NCBI RefSeq assembly: GCF_002236115.1 | Contig: NZ_NIWT01000008.1 | Location: 62,001-126,000 of the forward strand | DNA from: Pseudomonas jessenii | Lineage (GTDB): Bacteria > Pseudomonadota > Gammaproteobacteria > Pseudomonadales > Pseudomonadaceae | Length of the DNA: 64,000 nt | Reading direction: 5' to 3' | Part shown: piece after piece, positions 16,485 to 25,511 of the stretch | Position numbering within the stretch: position 1 is the stretch's first letter | Layout: every line of letters starts with the position of its first letter | Position numbers and translations under genes: made by a program | The notes under the pieces: model-generated | What the model saw: the letters and a program-made list of their open reading frames with translations, nothing else | The model's database searches: none | What the model was told of the DNA's origin: nothing

Positions 16485-18917
16485 ATGCATTCGCCGCCCT
16501 TGCTCGCCTTGGCACTGCTGTCTGCCTCCGCACTCGGCTATGAGGTGCTGCTGCTGCGACTGCTTTCGATCATCCAGTGGCACCATTTCGCCTACATGAT
16601 GATCAGCGTCGCGCTGCTCGGCTACGGCGCTGCCGGCACCGCTGTGGCGCTGGCACGGCCTGTGCTGGCGCCGCGCTTCCACGGCGTGTTCATCGGCGGC
16701 GCGGTGTTGTTCGGGCTGAGCGCTATCGCCTGCTTCAGCCTGGCCCAGCAGGTTCCGTTCAATCCCCTCGAGATCCTCTGGGACGCGCGGCAGTCGGCAC
16801 GCCTGCTGATGATCTACCTGCTGCTGTTCGTGCCGTTCTTCTGCGCGGCGGTGTGCATCTGCCTGACCTTCACCTGCTTTCAGGAACAGATTCACCGGAT
16901 CTACGCCTTCGACATTCTCGGCGCCGGCGTGGGCAGCCTGGCGGTCGTCGCCGCGCTGTTCGCCCTGACGCCCGTCGATGCGCTGCGGCTGCTGGGCGGC
17001 ACCGGCATCGCCGCCGGGGCGCTGGCCGGAATGGCTTGCACCGGGCATAGGCGCTGGCTCGCGCCGTTGCTGCTGGCGGCGGCAGTCGCGGTGCCGGCCG
17101 GCGTGCCCGGGCGCTGGATCGCCCTGTCGCCCTCCGAGTACAAGGAACTGAGCCAGACGCTGCGTATCAAGGATGCGCGCGCAATCGCCCAGACCTGGAG
17201 TCCGCTGGGTCTGCTCACGGTCGTCGACAGCCCGACCATTCCCCTGCGCTACGCGCCTGGCCTAAGCCTCAACGCGACACAGGAACCGCCCGCACAACTG
17301 GCCATCTTTACCGACGGCGACGGCCTTTCCGTGCTGAACCGCTATGACGGGCGCCGCGAGCCGCTCGCCTACCTGGACTACCTGACCTCAGCTCTGCCCT
17401 ATCACTTGCTGCGCCAACCCCGCGTGCTGGTGCTGGGCAGCGGCGCCGGCGCCGATGTGCTGCAGGCGATCTACCACAACGCCAGCGCGGTGGATGCCAT
17501 CGAACTGAACCCGCAGGTGATCGATCTGGTCCAGCGCCGCTTCGCCGACTTCTCCGGCAAGCCGTACAGCGCGCCCAACGTCCGTGTGCTGATCGGCGAG
17601 GCGCGCGGCCTGGTGGCTTCGCGCGGCGAGCCTTACGACCTGATCCAGATCGCCCTGCTGGACTCCTTCGGCACTGCCTCGGGCGGCCTGCATGCGCTGT
17701 CCGAGAACTACCTGTACACGGTGGATGCCTTCGCCGAGTACCTGCGCCATCTCGCGCCCGGCGGCCTGCTGGCCATCACCCGCTGGGTCGCCCTGCCGCC
17801 GCGCGATGTTCCCAGGCTGCTGGCCACCGCGGCCGCGGCCATCGAGCGCGACGGGCAGGCCAGCGCGGCGCGCCGCATTGTCATGATCCGCGGCTGGAAG
17901 ACCGCGACGCTGCTGGTCAGCAACAGGGATTTCGACGACGCCGGCATCGCTGTGCTGCGGGAGTTCTGCCGGGCGCGCTCCTTCGACCTGGCCTACTACC
18001 CCGGGATGACCGTGGCCGAGGCGAACCGCTACAACCTGCTCGACCGGCCCTGGTTCTTCGAAGCGGCGCAGGCCCTGCTGTCCGGCGAGCGCGCGGAGTT
18101 CCTGGCGCGCTACAAGTTCGACGTGCGTCCGACTACGGATGATCGGCCGTATTTCTTCCACTTCTTCAAGTGGCGCTCGCTGCCGGAACTGTTGGCGCTG
18201 AAGGCGCAGGGCGGCCTGTCAATGTTGGAGTGGGGCTATCCGGTGCTGATCGCCACGCTGCTGCAGTCCAGCGTGGCCGCCGTGCTGCTGATCCTGGCGC
18301 CGTTATGGGGGGCGCGGCGGCGCCAGCGACGCTCTCGGAATGCGGCTTTGGCCAGGTTCGAACTTCGGGTCGTGTCCTACTTCGCCGCCATCGGCTTTGC
18401 CTTCATGTTCGTGGAAATCGCCTTCATCCAGAAGTTCACCCTGTTCCTCAGCCACCCGTTGTATTCGGTGGCGGTCACGCTCAGCGCGTTCCTGATCTTC
18501 GCTGGCCTCGGCAGCCGTTACTCCGGCCGGCGGCGGGGGGGCATTGGAGCTGGTGTGGGGCCCCGTCATCCGCTCGCGCGGCCAGTCCTGGCGATCTGCG
18601 CGATCGCCCTGCTCTACCTGATCGCCCTGCCCCCGTTGTTCCAGCTGCTGGCGCCGGTGGGGACCCTCGCCAGGTTCGGCATCTGCGCCGCGCTGGTAGC
18701 GCCGCTGGCGTTCGCCATGGGCATGCCGTTTCCGCTCGGACTCGGGCGCGTCTCCGCGCGCGCCGAAGCACTGGTGCCGATCGCCTGGGGCGTCAACGCC
18801 AGCGTATCGGTGGTGGCGGCCGTGCTGGCGACCCTGCTGGCGATCCACCTGGGTTTCACCGTGGTGTTGCTGCTGGCGTTGCTGCTGTACCTCGTGGCGG
18901 CAGTCATGTTTCCCTGA
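16485..18917 (+). CDS. Membrane-embedded spermidine-synthase-like protein
   Basis: A protein of about 810 residues. The N-terminal 210 residues hold about six membrane segments. A cytosolic or periplasmic spermidine-synthase-like Rossmann domain follows, with the SAM-type motif RVLVLGSGAGADVLQAIY and acidic site DAIELNPQVID near 310-345. The C-terminal third returns to membrane segments. Family members are called fused MFS/spermidine synthase, but none of this branch has a proven polyamine role. The pairing with an exported PCMT suggests joint work in the envelope. GGAGG lies 9 bases before the ATG; a TTG two codons upstream overlaps the PCMT stop. Confidence 0.78.
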   Translation: MHSPPLLALALLSASALGYEVLLLRLLSIIQWHHFAYMMISVALLGYGAAGTAVALARPVLAPRFHGVFIGGAVLFGLSAIACFSLAQQVPFNPLEILWDARQSARLLMIYLLLFVPFFCAAVCICLTFTCFQEQIHRIYAFDILGAGVGSLAVVAALFALTPVDALRLLGGTGIAAGALAGMACTGHRRWLAPLLLAAAVAVPAGVPGRWIALSPSEYKELSQTLRIKDARAIAQTWSPLGLLTVVDSPTIPLRYAPGLSLNATQEPPAQLAIFTDGDGLSVLNRYDGRREPLAYLDYLTSALPYHLLRQPRVLVLGSGAGADVLQAIYHNASAVDAIELNPQVIDLVQRRFADFSGKPYSAPNVRVLIGEARGLVASRGEPYDLIQIALLDSFGTASGGLHALSENYLYTVDAFAEYLRHLAPGGLLAITRWVALPPRDVPRLLATAAAAIERDGQASAARRIVMIRGWKTATLLVSNRDFDDAGIAVLREFCRARSFDLAYYPGMTVAEANRYNLLDRPWFFEAAQALLSGERAEFLARYKFDVRPTTDDRPYFFHFFKWRSLPELLALKAQGGLSMLEWGYPVLIATLLQSSVAAVLLILAPLWGARRRQRRSRNAALARFELRVVSYFAAIGFAFMFVEIAFIQKFTLFLSHPLYSVAVTLSAFLIFAGLGSRYSGRRRGGIGAGVGPRHPLARPVLAICAIALLYLIALPPLFQLLAPVGTLARFGICAALVAPLAFAMGMPFPLGLGRVSARAEALVPIAWGVNASVSVVAAVLATLLAIHLGFTVVLLLALLLYLVAAVMFP

Positions 18918-19003
18918 TCGCGGCGGTTCGCAGCAAAACGTCAACAGACCCTGGTGAGACGAATGGTCTGTTGGAACGCCGCTTGACCAGTCCACACGTC
19001 TCG

Positions 19004-19045
19004 CCGGTGGTGACCGGCAGAAACCGGCCAAAAGCTGTCGGTGGA
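19004..19045 (+). repeat. Dispersed Pseudomonas repeat (CGGCCAAAAGCTG type)
   Basis: The segment with GGTGACCGGCAGAAACCGGCCAAAAGC matches the degenerate repeat seen elsewhere in the window. It lies after the membrane spermidine-synthase-like gene. Confidence 0.55.
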
Positions 19046-19203
19046 CAGACTAGTGGCAAATAGATACCACCCTGCTACCCTCTTTACCTAGTCGGGCATG
19101 CTGTCACCCCTATCGCGTTACCCTTCGATAGATCTCGCGCTTACTGCGACAAGAAACGCGACATGGCATGTCGCCTAATAAATAGTAGGTGGGCCGAAAA
19201 AAC

Positions 19204-20157
19204 GTGAAGCGATTTCTTCAAGCATTCCTTCTAGTTGGCGTGGGGATAGCGCTCGGCGCATGGCTATCTTCACAAGGCAATGGAAAAAAAGGACACACAC
19301 CCGAGTTGGAGCATGCATGGCTATACAAGAGCATCCGGCCGTGTGCTGAGCCTACGTCAGAAGAGGGCGAGACGTTTTCGCTGGCTGCGGACGTTTTGGA
19401 ACAAAATCTGCGTACTGAGGGGCTCTGGCTAGACATTGGGGTTGAGAAGTTCCTTGCTCATGGCTTCTATCGGGCGACAGACAAGGGGCTGTCGATACCG
19501 GTATGCGCACCGCAGAGCATCTATTCCAGAGCAGGTAAAGTCATTACTCAACGTCGCGGGCTCAATGGTCATATTGAACGGTACCAACTCGAACTCGCGG
19601 CAAGCATTCCAGCCCCCTCGCCCTACATCGTAGATAGGGTCGGAGAAGTAGCGTTTTCGCAAAAGCCACATACTGAAAGGGAGTGGCCCTATCGAGATAT
19701 CCGACCGGTCGCAAGAAGCGTCCTCGCAAACTACGGTAAGCACGCCCTGAAGTACCTTGAGGTAGCACGAGCTCAAATGTCGGACGAAGACTCGCTTGGA
19801 ACGAGCGCCTCACAGATTGTTGGCGCTGCGGGCGACGACTCCGACCTGAGAAGGGTTGAAATGCTGATGAGCCAAAGGCTAGCGTCCACACCGCAAGAGC
19901 GCACTCTTTCAATAGACGAGCGCAATCGCCTATACGAGCTGGCATACACGTTTACCTATGCCGGCACTCGCGCTATTGCTCATGTCGGCCCGGTCAAGAC
20001 CCTCATGACCAGAAAGGTCAAAAGCAACGCGACGATGTTTGGCTTAGTCGATCTGAACCCGAAACAAATGTGCCACGTGCTCGAGGCCGTTGGAGATTTC
20101 AAGGCACTCGCTGATTACGACTACTGCCAAGATCCAAAGTATCCGTATCCGCAATGA
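19204..20157 (+). CDS. Hypothetical membrane-anchored protein
   Basis: A protein of 317 residues if it starts at the GTG of VKRFLQAFLLVG, which has AGGTGGG about 10 bases upstream; an earlier GTG at 19189 has no ribosome site. One hydrophobic segment (FLQAFLLVGVGIALGAWLSS) anchors it, and the rest would be periplasmic. I recognise no domain. Base composition is lower in GC than neighbouring genes, which suggests transfer. It lies between the GC-rich pair and the IS element. Confidence 0.6.
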   Translation: MKRFLQAFLLVGVGIALGAWLSSQGNGKKGHTPELEHAWLYKSIRPCAEPTSEEGETFSLAADVLEQNLRTEGLWLDIGVEKFLAHGFYRATDKGLSIPVCAPQSIYSRAGKVITQRRGLNGHIERYQLELAASIPAPSPYIVDRVGEVAFSQKPHTEREWPYRDIRPVARSVLANYGKHALKYLEVARAQMSDEDSLGTSASQIVGAAGDDSDLRRVEMLMSQRLASTPQERTLSIDERNRLYELAYTFTYAGTRAIAHVGPVKTLMTRKVKSNATMFGLVDLNPKQMCHVLEAVGDFKALADYDYCQDPKYPYPQ

Positions 20158-20240
20158 ACGTATGGCCCAACAACAGGTTCGAGCTGCCGTCACTGTTTTC
20201 TCATCGAACTGGAAAACACGGTTACAGCAAAATGCGATGA

Positions 20241-20286
20241 CCGCTAAGGGTCATTTTCAGTCCTTCGCGACAGTCAGCAATCGGCC
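20241..20286 (+). repeat. Left half of a dispersed repeat interrupted by the IS
   Basis: The sequence ends ...CGACAGTCAGCAATCGGCC at the IS boundary. Joined to the right half at 21896, it restores GCAATCGGCCAAAAGCAGCC, the consensus of the window's dispersed repeat. Confidence 0.65.
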
Positions 20287-21895
20287 GATTCTGTTGAAAA
20301 AGTCGGATTTTCAGATCACCTGAACTCAGGCACGGCCACCACCAGAGAACCTACTCACCACATTGAGTGGTTTCTCGGCCCTTCGTTGACCATTGTTGCT
20401 TTGTTATTGGGTTAATTTGAGGTTTTTGGCTTAGTGCAGGCGCACCTATCCCGGGGCAGGCGGACCTTGAGATGTAAATTTGGCCAGTCGACGCAGGTTC
20501 TGTACCGCAGCCGCCAGTGTGAACTCATCGGTCGCGCCGCTCATGCCACGTAGTCTCAAGCGATCCAATTTCAGGATGCGCTTGAGGTGGGCGAACAACA
20601 TTTCGACCTTCTTACGTTCGTGGCGAGAGCGCACGTACTCCGGCGTCGCCGCGATGCGTCGAGCCACGTCACGAGCGGCTTCATGAACGCTGCGAGCGAT
20701 CTTGCGAAACGACGTGTTCGGGCAGCACTTGGCTTTCATCGGACACGTCGCGCAGTCAGTCTGTCTGGATCGGAAGATGATGGTGTTGGCTTTGGTGATG
20801 TGCGAACGCTCGTTCTTGAAGGCTCGCCATTCGCTACGTAATGCATTGCCAGCCGGGCAGCAGTATTCCTCAGTCTCTTCATTCCAGCGGAAATCGTTGC
20901 TCGAAAAACTGTCGTTCTTGCGTTCGGTTTTGTCCCACACCGGCACATGCGGCTCGATGTCTTTTTCCTCCACCATCCAGGCCAGCATCGGCGCGGTACC
21001 GTAAGCGGTATCGCCAATGAGGCGTTCCGGCTTGATGTCGAACTGCGCCTCAACGCGATCGATCATCGTCTTGGTGCTCTCGACTTCTGCGGTTCGATGA
21101 GCCGGTGTGGGTTCCACATCCATGATCACGCCGTGCTCGGTATCGATCAGATAATTCGTGGAGTAAGCGTAGAACGCTGGGCCACCTGGAGCTGCGGTCC
21201 AGCGGGCTTGAGGATCAGTCAGCGATAGACGCTTCGGTAGCGTTTCGGCCAGAGCCTCTTCATCGAGTGCCTCAAGATACTCACGCACGGCGCGGGTGCT
21301 CAGGGCCGGATCGCTCCAGTTGACCGGTTCATCACCCGGTACACCGCGCTGCCGACTCGCATCCGCTTTGATGATGCTGGCGTCCACGGCAAAGCCTTCG
21401 CCCTTGACCAGACCGGCGTCCATGCAACGACGCAGCACTTCATTGAACAGCCAGCGAAACAGATCGCTGTCCCGAAAACGGCCGTGTCGGTTTTTGGAAA
21501 AGGTCGAGTGATTGGGGACTTCATCTTCAAGGCTCAATCGGCAGAACCAGCGATACGCCAAGTTCAAATGGGCCTCTTCGCACAACCGCCGCTCTGAGCG
21601 TATGCCGTAGCAATAGCCCACGATCAACATGCGGATCATCAATTCAGGATCAATCGACGGGCGCCCAATCGGGCTGTAGAAGTCGGCGAGGTGATGGCGC
21701 AAATCACTCAGATCGAGACACCGATCAATGCTGCGCAGAAGGTGATTGGCTGGGATGTGATCGTCAAGGTTGAACGAGTAAAACAGTCGCTCCTGCCCAC
21801 TCGATAACTGTCCCATCATGCTGTGTGATCCCCCGCCGGCCAATGAAGCAATTTTGCCGCAGGCCAGACAGGGGAGCTACTTTTTCAACAGAATC
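20287..21895 (-). mobile_element. IS1182-family insertion sequence, apparently complete
   Basis: The element is about 1.6 kb with perfect 17-base terminal inverted repeats GATTCTGTTGAAAAAGT at 20287..20303 and 21879..21895. It carries one full-length transposase gene. GGCC occurs on both flanks and fits a 4-base target duplication inside a copy of the dispersed repeat. No second open frame of note is present. Confidence 0.85.
20446..21819 (-). CDS. IS1182-family transposase
   Basis: A DDE transposase of about 457 residues, starting MMGQLSSGQERLFYSFNLDD. The N-terminal region (DHIPANHLLRSIDRCLD) and the DFYSPIGRPSIDPELMIRMLIVGY block are typical of IS1182/IS1182-like enzymes. Candidate catalytic acids are in VDASIIKADAS, GDTAYG and KKVEMLFAHLKRIL. 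A Cys-rich zinc-like patch CATCPMKAKCCP lies in the C-terminal half. No stop or frameshift is visible, so it may be active. Confidence 0.92.
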   Translation of the reverse strand: MMGQLSSGQERLFYSFNLDDHIPANHLLRSIDRCLDLSDLRHHLADFYSPIGRPSIDPELMIRMLIVGYCYGIRSERRLCEEAHLNLAYRWFCRLSLEDEVPNHSTFSKNRHGRFRDSDLFRWLFNEVLRRCMDAGLVKGEGFAVDASIIKADASRQRGVPGDEPVNWSDPALSTRAVREYLEALDEEALAETLPKRLSLTDPQARWTAAPGGPAFYAYSTNYLIDTEHGVIMDVEPTPAHRTAEVESTKTMIDRVEAQFDIKPERLIGDTAYGTAPMLAWMVEEKDIEPHVPVWDKTERKNDSFSSNDFRWNEETEEYCCPAGNALRSEWRAFKNERSHITKANTIIFRSRQTDCATCPMKAKCCPNTSFRKIARSVHEAARDVARRIAATPEYVRSRHERKKVEMLFAHLKRILKLDRLRLRGMSGATDEFTLAAAVQNLRRLAKFTSQGPPAPG

Positions 21896-21940
21896 GGCCA
21901 AAAGCAGCCAGTCGGAAATGTCCACGAAACCATGGGCGAT
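21896..21940 (+). repeat. Right half of the dispersed repeat interrupted by the IS
   Basis: Begins GGCCAAAAGCAGCCAGTCGG directly after the IS right end. Its leading GGCC duplicates the last four bases of the left half. Confidence 0.6.
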
Positions 21941-22022
21941 TCACTCTGGGGCACATTGGCATTCAGCTTCCCTCCGCCCTCGGTTCCCGACCGGGAGCGC
22001 GGCGCCTACAATGTTGCCATTA

Positions 22023-22373
22023 TCATTTGTCGTCCATCTTTGTTGACGATTGTGGCCGGCGCTCAGTGCTCTCTTCGGCGTTGGGCGCTTCTGGAAAACT
22101 CCCTGGCGTGAACACATGGGTCTGCAAGTCGCTGGCATCGACTTCGGCGACACCATGAACCGAACGGGCCAGAACAATGGCCTGCTCACACTGTCTATGA
22201 GTGTTGACGCGGCCGCTTAACCCCACTATGCCTGCATGGGTTTTGACATTGATATGCAGGCTAAGGGTCGGATCGGAAAATGCCAGGGCCGACTTCACCT
22301 TGGCGGTAATCCATGCATCGTGAACGGCCATTTCCAGACCATGGGAGTAATGCTGGAAGGAGTGAATTTTCAT
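22023..22373 (-). CDS. BON-domain protein
   Basis: A protein of 116 residues from MKIHSFQHYS (AGAGGG about 8 bases upstream). A single BON domain covers about residues 16-80 (DAWITAKVKSALAFSDPTL, HINVKTHAGIVGLSGRV, AIVLARSVHGVAEVD). BON domains bind membranes or lipids and occur in OsmY-like stress proteins. No signal peptide is visible, unlike OsmY. It stands alone next to the IS. Confidence 0.82.
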   Translation of the reverse strand: MKIHSFQHYSHGLEMAVHDAWITAKVKSALAFSDPTLSLHINVKTHAGIVGLSGRVNTHRQCEQAIVLARSVHGVAEVDASDLQTHVFTPGSFPEAPNAEESTERRPQSSTKMDDK

Positions 22374-22780
22374 GGCTGAACCCTCTGTCGCGTAATCAGA
22401 CGTACCGTCCATCCCATTTGCTGTGTCGCCCTCTGCCTGTCAGGTGAACGCTATGGATACCTGATTCGCTTTGGAGCGCTCGTCACGCAAACATTGACAG
22501 AAATTAATTATAGTACGGCCGTTGCCTGCGGTCAGAGCGCTGTCCCCGTGAACGTCCGCCTTGGTCGCTCTGTGCCAGGCGCAACACCTACAGAGCACTC
22601 CAAACAGTCCTTATTGCGATCAGCCCTGATCAACCCTTAGCTGCCCTTCGCGGCGGGGAGATACCGGCCAAGAACTGCCCCTGGGGTCTAAGATAAATCG
22701 GGCGTGATTCACCGATCGCTGGCGGATGAATCAGGCTTAAGTCGGTGCTTGGCGACTGCATAAATCAAAAGGGACCGCGC
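22374..22780. other. Intergenic stretch of about 400 bases
   Basis: This separates the divergent BON and LprI-MliC genes. It includes an A+T-rich patch near 22498..22516 (TTAATTATAGT). I see no gene, repeat or clear promoter pair in it. Confidence 0.5.
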
Positions 22781-23617
22781 ATGAGCAAATATTTGGTTTT
22801 GTTATTGGCTGGCGCCACAGGCGTTGCTCAGGCGCAATCCATATGCACTTACCCGTGGTATCAATCGATCGATAAGATACTGCACACATCCGATGCGCAA
22901 GGGCACGGGCCAGATATAGGCTCCGACGAATGGAAATCGGTGATCGAATTCAAGTTAGGGGTTCGCGATGGAGCAAACGTCCCTGAACGAAGCTCCGAAC
23001 AGTGGTGCCAGTACATTGATCAGCATATCAATGCAATGCAGCCGACTGGGGGCGGCACGGAAAAATCGTCGACTGCCAATGTGACACCTGGCCCTTCATA
23101 CGATTGCGCCAGAGTGGAGCCTGGCGGTATCGAAGCGATGATATGTGAGGACAAGGCGTTATCCGCATTCGATCGCAATCTGTCGGCAGTTTATGCCAGT
23201 GCGAGTATTAAGGCCGGCAACGAGCATCCTCCCCGGCTAAAAGCAGAACAACGTGGATGGATCAAGGGACGCGACGACTGCTGGAAGAGTGATGACGTCA
23301 GTGCATGCTTGCGCATGGAATACCAGCGCCGCATCGCCGAGTTGCAAGCACGCTACCGACTGGTCTCGGGCACTGGGCCTGTCTATTACGAATGCGACGG
23401 CAACCCTGCTAGAGAGGTGACTGTCATGTTCTTCAAAACCGATCCGCCGACATTAATCGCCGAGCGTGGCGACAGCGTATCGCTGATGTACCAGCAGCCA
23501 AGTGGCAGTGGCATAAAGTACCTTGGGCGCAATGAAACGCTTTGGGAGCATCAGGCCGAGACCATAATCACTTGGGGATACGGTGCGCCCAAGTCGCATT
23601 GCAAAAGAAAGCCTTGA
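22781..23617 (+). CDS. Periplasmic LprI-MliC two-domain protein (putative lysozyme inhibitor)
   Basis: A protein of 278 residues with signal peptide MSKYLVLLLAGATGVAQAQ. Residues of about 105-200 form an LprI/DUF1311 domain (YDCARVEPGGIEAMICED, LKAEQRGWIKGRDDCW, CLRMEYQRRIAELQARY). The last 75 residues resemble MliC, the c-type lysozyme inhibitor (YYECDGNPAREVTVMFF, SGIKYLGRNETLWEHQAETI). Both domain families inhibit lysozyme, so it likely protects the cell wall from host enzymes. The first 85 residues are unassigned. AAGGGA lies 7 bases before the start. Confidence 0.8.
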   Translation: MSKYLVLLLAGATGVAQAQSICTYPWYQSIDKILHTSDAQGHGPDIGSDEWKSVIEFKLGVRDGANVPERSSEQWCQYIDQHINAMQPTGGGTEKSSTANVTPGPSYDCARVEPGGIEAMICEDKALSAFDRNLSAVYASASIKAGNEHPPRLKAEQRGWIKGRDDCWKSDDVSACLRMEYQRRIAELQARYRLVSGTGPVYYECDGNPAREVTVMFFKTDPPTLIAERGDSVSLMYQQPSGSGIKYLGRNETLWEHQAETIITWGYGAPKSHCKRKP

Positions 23618-23650
23618 GCAACGATTCAATCAGCTGGGTAATTGCATATT

Positions 23651-23694
23651 GCTGCCCCTCGTGACAGGCAGAAATCGGCCAGAAGCTGTCGTTC
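23651..23694 (+). repeat. Dispersed Pseudomonas repeat
   Basis: Contains CTGCCCCTCGTGACAGGCAG followed by AAATCGGCCAGAAGCTGTCG. It lies just after the LprI-MliC gene, as other copies lie in gene 3' flanks. Confidence 0.6.
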
Positions 23695-23806
23695 GAACAC
23701 CAAGGTTAAACGGGCTTGTTCAAGCCACCATTGCAACCTTACGGATTACTAATCCTTGCGAGTAAGGGCTAATGACGAAGCATCTAATGATGCCTCGTCT
23801 TGAAGC

Positions 23807-24190
23807 TTAGGCTGGCTTGAAACAGTACGCGGCCAGCTTGTTCCCATCGAGATCCCGCGCGTAAGCCGCATAGGCGTCAGGTGCCCAGCCTCGCGGACCC
23901 GGTGCACCTTCGTCGGTGCCGCCACTGGCCAGCGCCGCGGCGTGGAAAGCGTCAATGGCGGCACGATTCGGCGCCTCGAAGCTGATGGTGACACCGTTAC
24001 CCACACTGGCCGGGGCGCCGTTCGCCGGTTTCAGCACGAAGAAGGATGGAGCGCTCTCACCCCAGATCGACCCCTTGTCGTCCAGATCAGCGATGCGTTT
24101 TTGGCCCAGGGTACCCAGGACATTGTCATAGAAGCTGCGCGCTTTTTGCAGGTCGTTGGTACCGACGGTCACATGAGTGAAAATGGTCAT
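23807..24190 (-). CDS. VOC (glyoxalase/bleomycin resistance) family protein
   Basis: A protein of 127 residues with one VOC module (FTHVTVGTNDLQKARSFYDNVL, then AAYARDLDGNKLAAYCF). The metal site of glyoxalase I is not complete enough to call that enzyme. It is the last gene behind the formaldehyde dehydrogenase (93-base gap), a common pairing. A role in removing a glutathione adduct or aldehyde is inference. Confidence 0.85.
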   Translation of the reverse strand: MTIFTHVTVGTNDLQKARSFYDNVLGTLGQKRIADLDDKGSIWGESAPSFFVLKPANGAPASVGNGVTISFEAPNRAAIDAFHAAALASGGTDEGAPGPRGWAPDAYAAYARDLDGNKLAAYCFKPA

Positions 24191-24283
24191 CTTTGTGCTC
24201 TCTTTGGTGTAGATATGCTGGGTTGATGTTGCAGGTTTTCGCGCCTTTGACTGGCCCTGACGGGTTTCGCCAAACCTGTTGAG

Positions 24284-25402
24284 TCAGCGATCGAAATGGA
24301 TAACGGTGCGGATGCTTTCGCCTTGGCGCATCAGGTCGAAGGCTCTGTTGATCTCCTCCAGCCCCATGGTGTGGGTAATGAAACTGTCCAGCGGAATGTC
24401 GCCCTTTTGCGCGTTCTCGACATAGCTGGGTAGCTCGCTACGTCCTTTCACACCGCCAAATGCCGAGCCGCGCCAGATGCGCCCGGTCACCAGTTGGAAA
24501 GGACGGGTACTGATTTCCTGACCGGCGCCAGCGACGCCAATGATCACCGACTCACCCCAGCCCTTGTGGCAGCACTCCAGGGCGGCGCGCATCAGATGGA
24601 CGTTGCCAATGCATTCGAAGGAATAGTCCACACCGCCCTCGGTCATCTCGATGATCACGTCCTGGATCGGCCTGTCATAATCCTTGGGGTTGATGAAGTC
24701 GGTAGCGCCCAGTTGCCTGGCAATCTCGAACTTGGCCGGGTTGATATCGATCGCGATGATCCGGCCGGCCTTGGCCATGGTCGCACCGATAATGGCTGCC
24801 AGCCCGATGCCACCCAGACCGAAGATTGCCACGCTGGCTCCCTCCTCCACCTTGGCCGTATTGATCACCGCGCCAATGCCGGTGGTCACACCGCAACCGA
24901 GCAGGCAGACCTTCTCCAGTGGCGCATCCTTGGGGATTTTGGCCAGGGAAATTTCGGGAAGCACGGTGTATTCGGAGAACGTCGAGGTGCCCATGTAGTG
25001 AAAGACAGGCTGCCCTTCGTAAGAGAATCGGCTGGTGCCATCTGGCATCAAACCTTTGCCTTGAGTGGCACGGATTTTCTGACAAAGATTGGTCTTGCCG
25101 GAGGTGCAGAATTTGCACTCGCCACATTCCGGGGTGTAGAGCGGGATCACATGGTCGCCCACCGCCAGTGAAGTTACCCCCTCGCCAACCGCTTCGACGA
25201 TACCGCCACCTTCGTGGCCAAGAATAACGGGGAAGATCCCTTCGGGATCGGCGCCGGATAACGTAAACGCATCGGTATGGCAGACACCTGTCGCAACAAT
25301 GCGTACCAGCACCTCACCGGCTTGCGGCGGCGCTACATCGACTTCGACAATTTGCAGAGGCTGGTTCGCCGCGAAGGCGACGGCCGCTCGTGATTTGATC
25401 AT
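24284..25402 (-). CDS. frmA: S-(hydroxymethyl)glutathione dehydrogenase / class III alcohol dehydrogenase
   Basis: A zinc enzyme of 372 residues that oxidises S-hydroxymethylglutathione, the adduct of formaldehyde and glutathione. The catalytic zinc ligands include Cys41 and His63 (GHEGGG), and the structural zinc is held by Cys93, Cys96, Cys99 and Cys107 (CGECKFC...C). The NAD site is GLGGIGLAA and the fingerprint near the C-terminus is GRIWRGSAFGGVKGRSELP. It sits downstream of a betaine-type binding protein and a 2OG oxygenase, which hints that the pathway releases formaldehyde. Confidence 0.94.
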   Translation of the reverse strand: MIKSRAAVAFAANQPLQIVEVDVAPPQAGEVLVRIVATGVCHTDAFTLSGADPEGIFPVILGHEGGGIVEAVGEGVTSLAVGDHVIPLYTPECGECKFCTSGKTNLCQKIRATQGKGLMPDGTSRFSYEGQPVFHYMGTSTFSEYTVLPEISLAKIPKDAPLEKVCLLGCGVTTGIGAVINTAKVEEGASVAIFGLGGIGLAAIIGATMAKAGRIIAIDINPAKFEIARQLGATDFINPKDYDRPIQDVIIEMTEGGVDYSFECIGNVHLMRAALECCHKGWGESVIIGVAGAGQEISTRPFQLVTGRIWRGSAFGGVKGRSELPSYVENAQKGDIPLDSFITHTMGLEEINRAFDLMRQGESIRTVIHFDR

Positions 25403-25511
25403 GTTCGTGATTTCCCGGACGCAAAGAGGCGCCGTTCCTGTGTAGAAACAGTCAAGAGATTGTGTTCAGAGGGGTGTTACAGAGGACGGGCGTCCTTGCC
25501 CTTGAGACAGA

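Noticed and set aside
20287..21895. The IS plus flanks as a composite transposon or genomic island boundary
   Set aside because: Only one IS copy is present and the flanks carry no second copy or att-like repeats.
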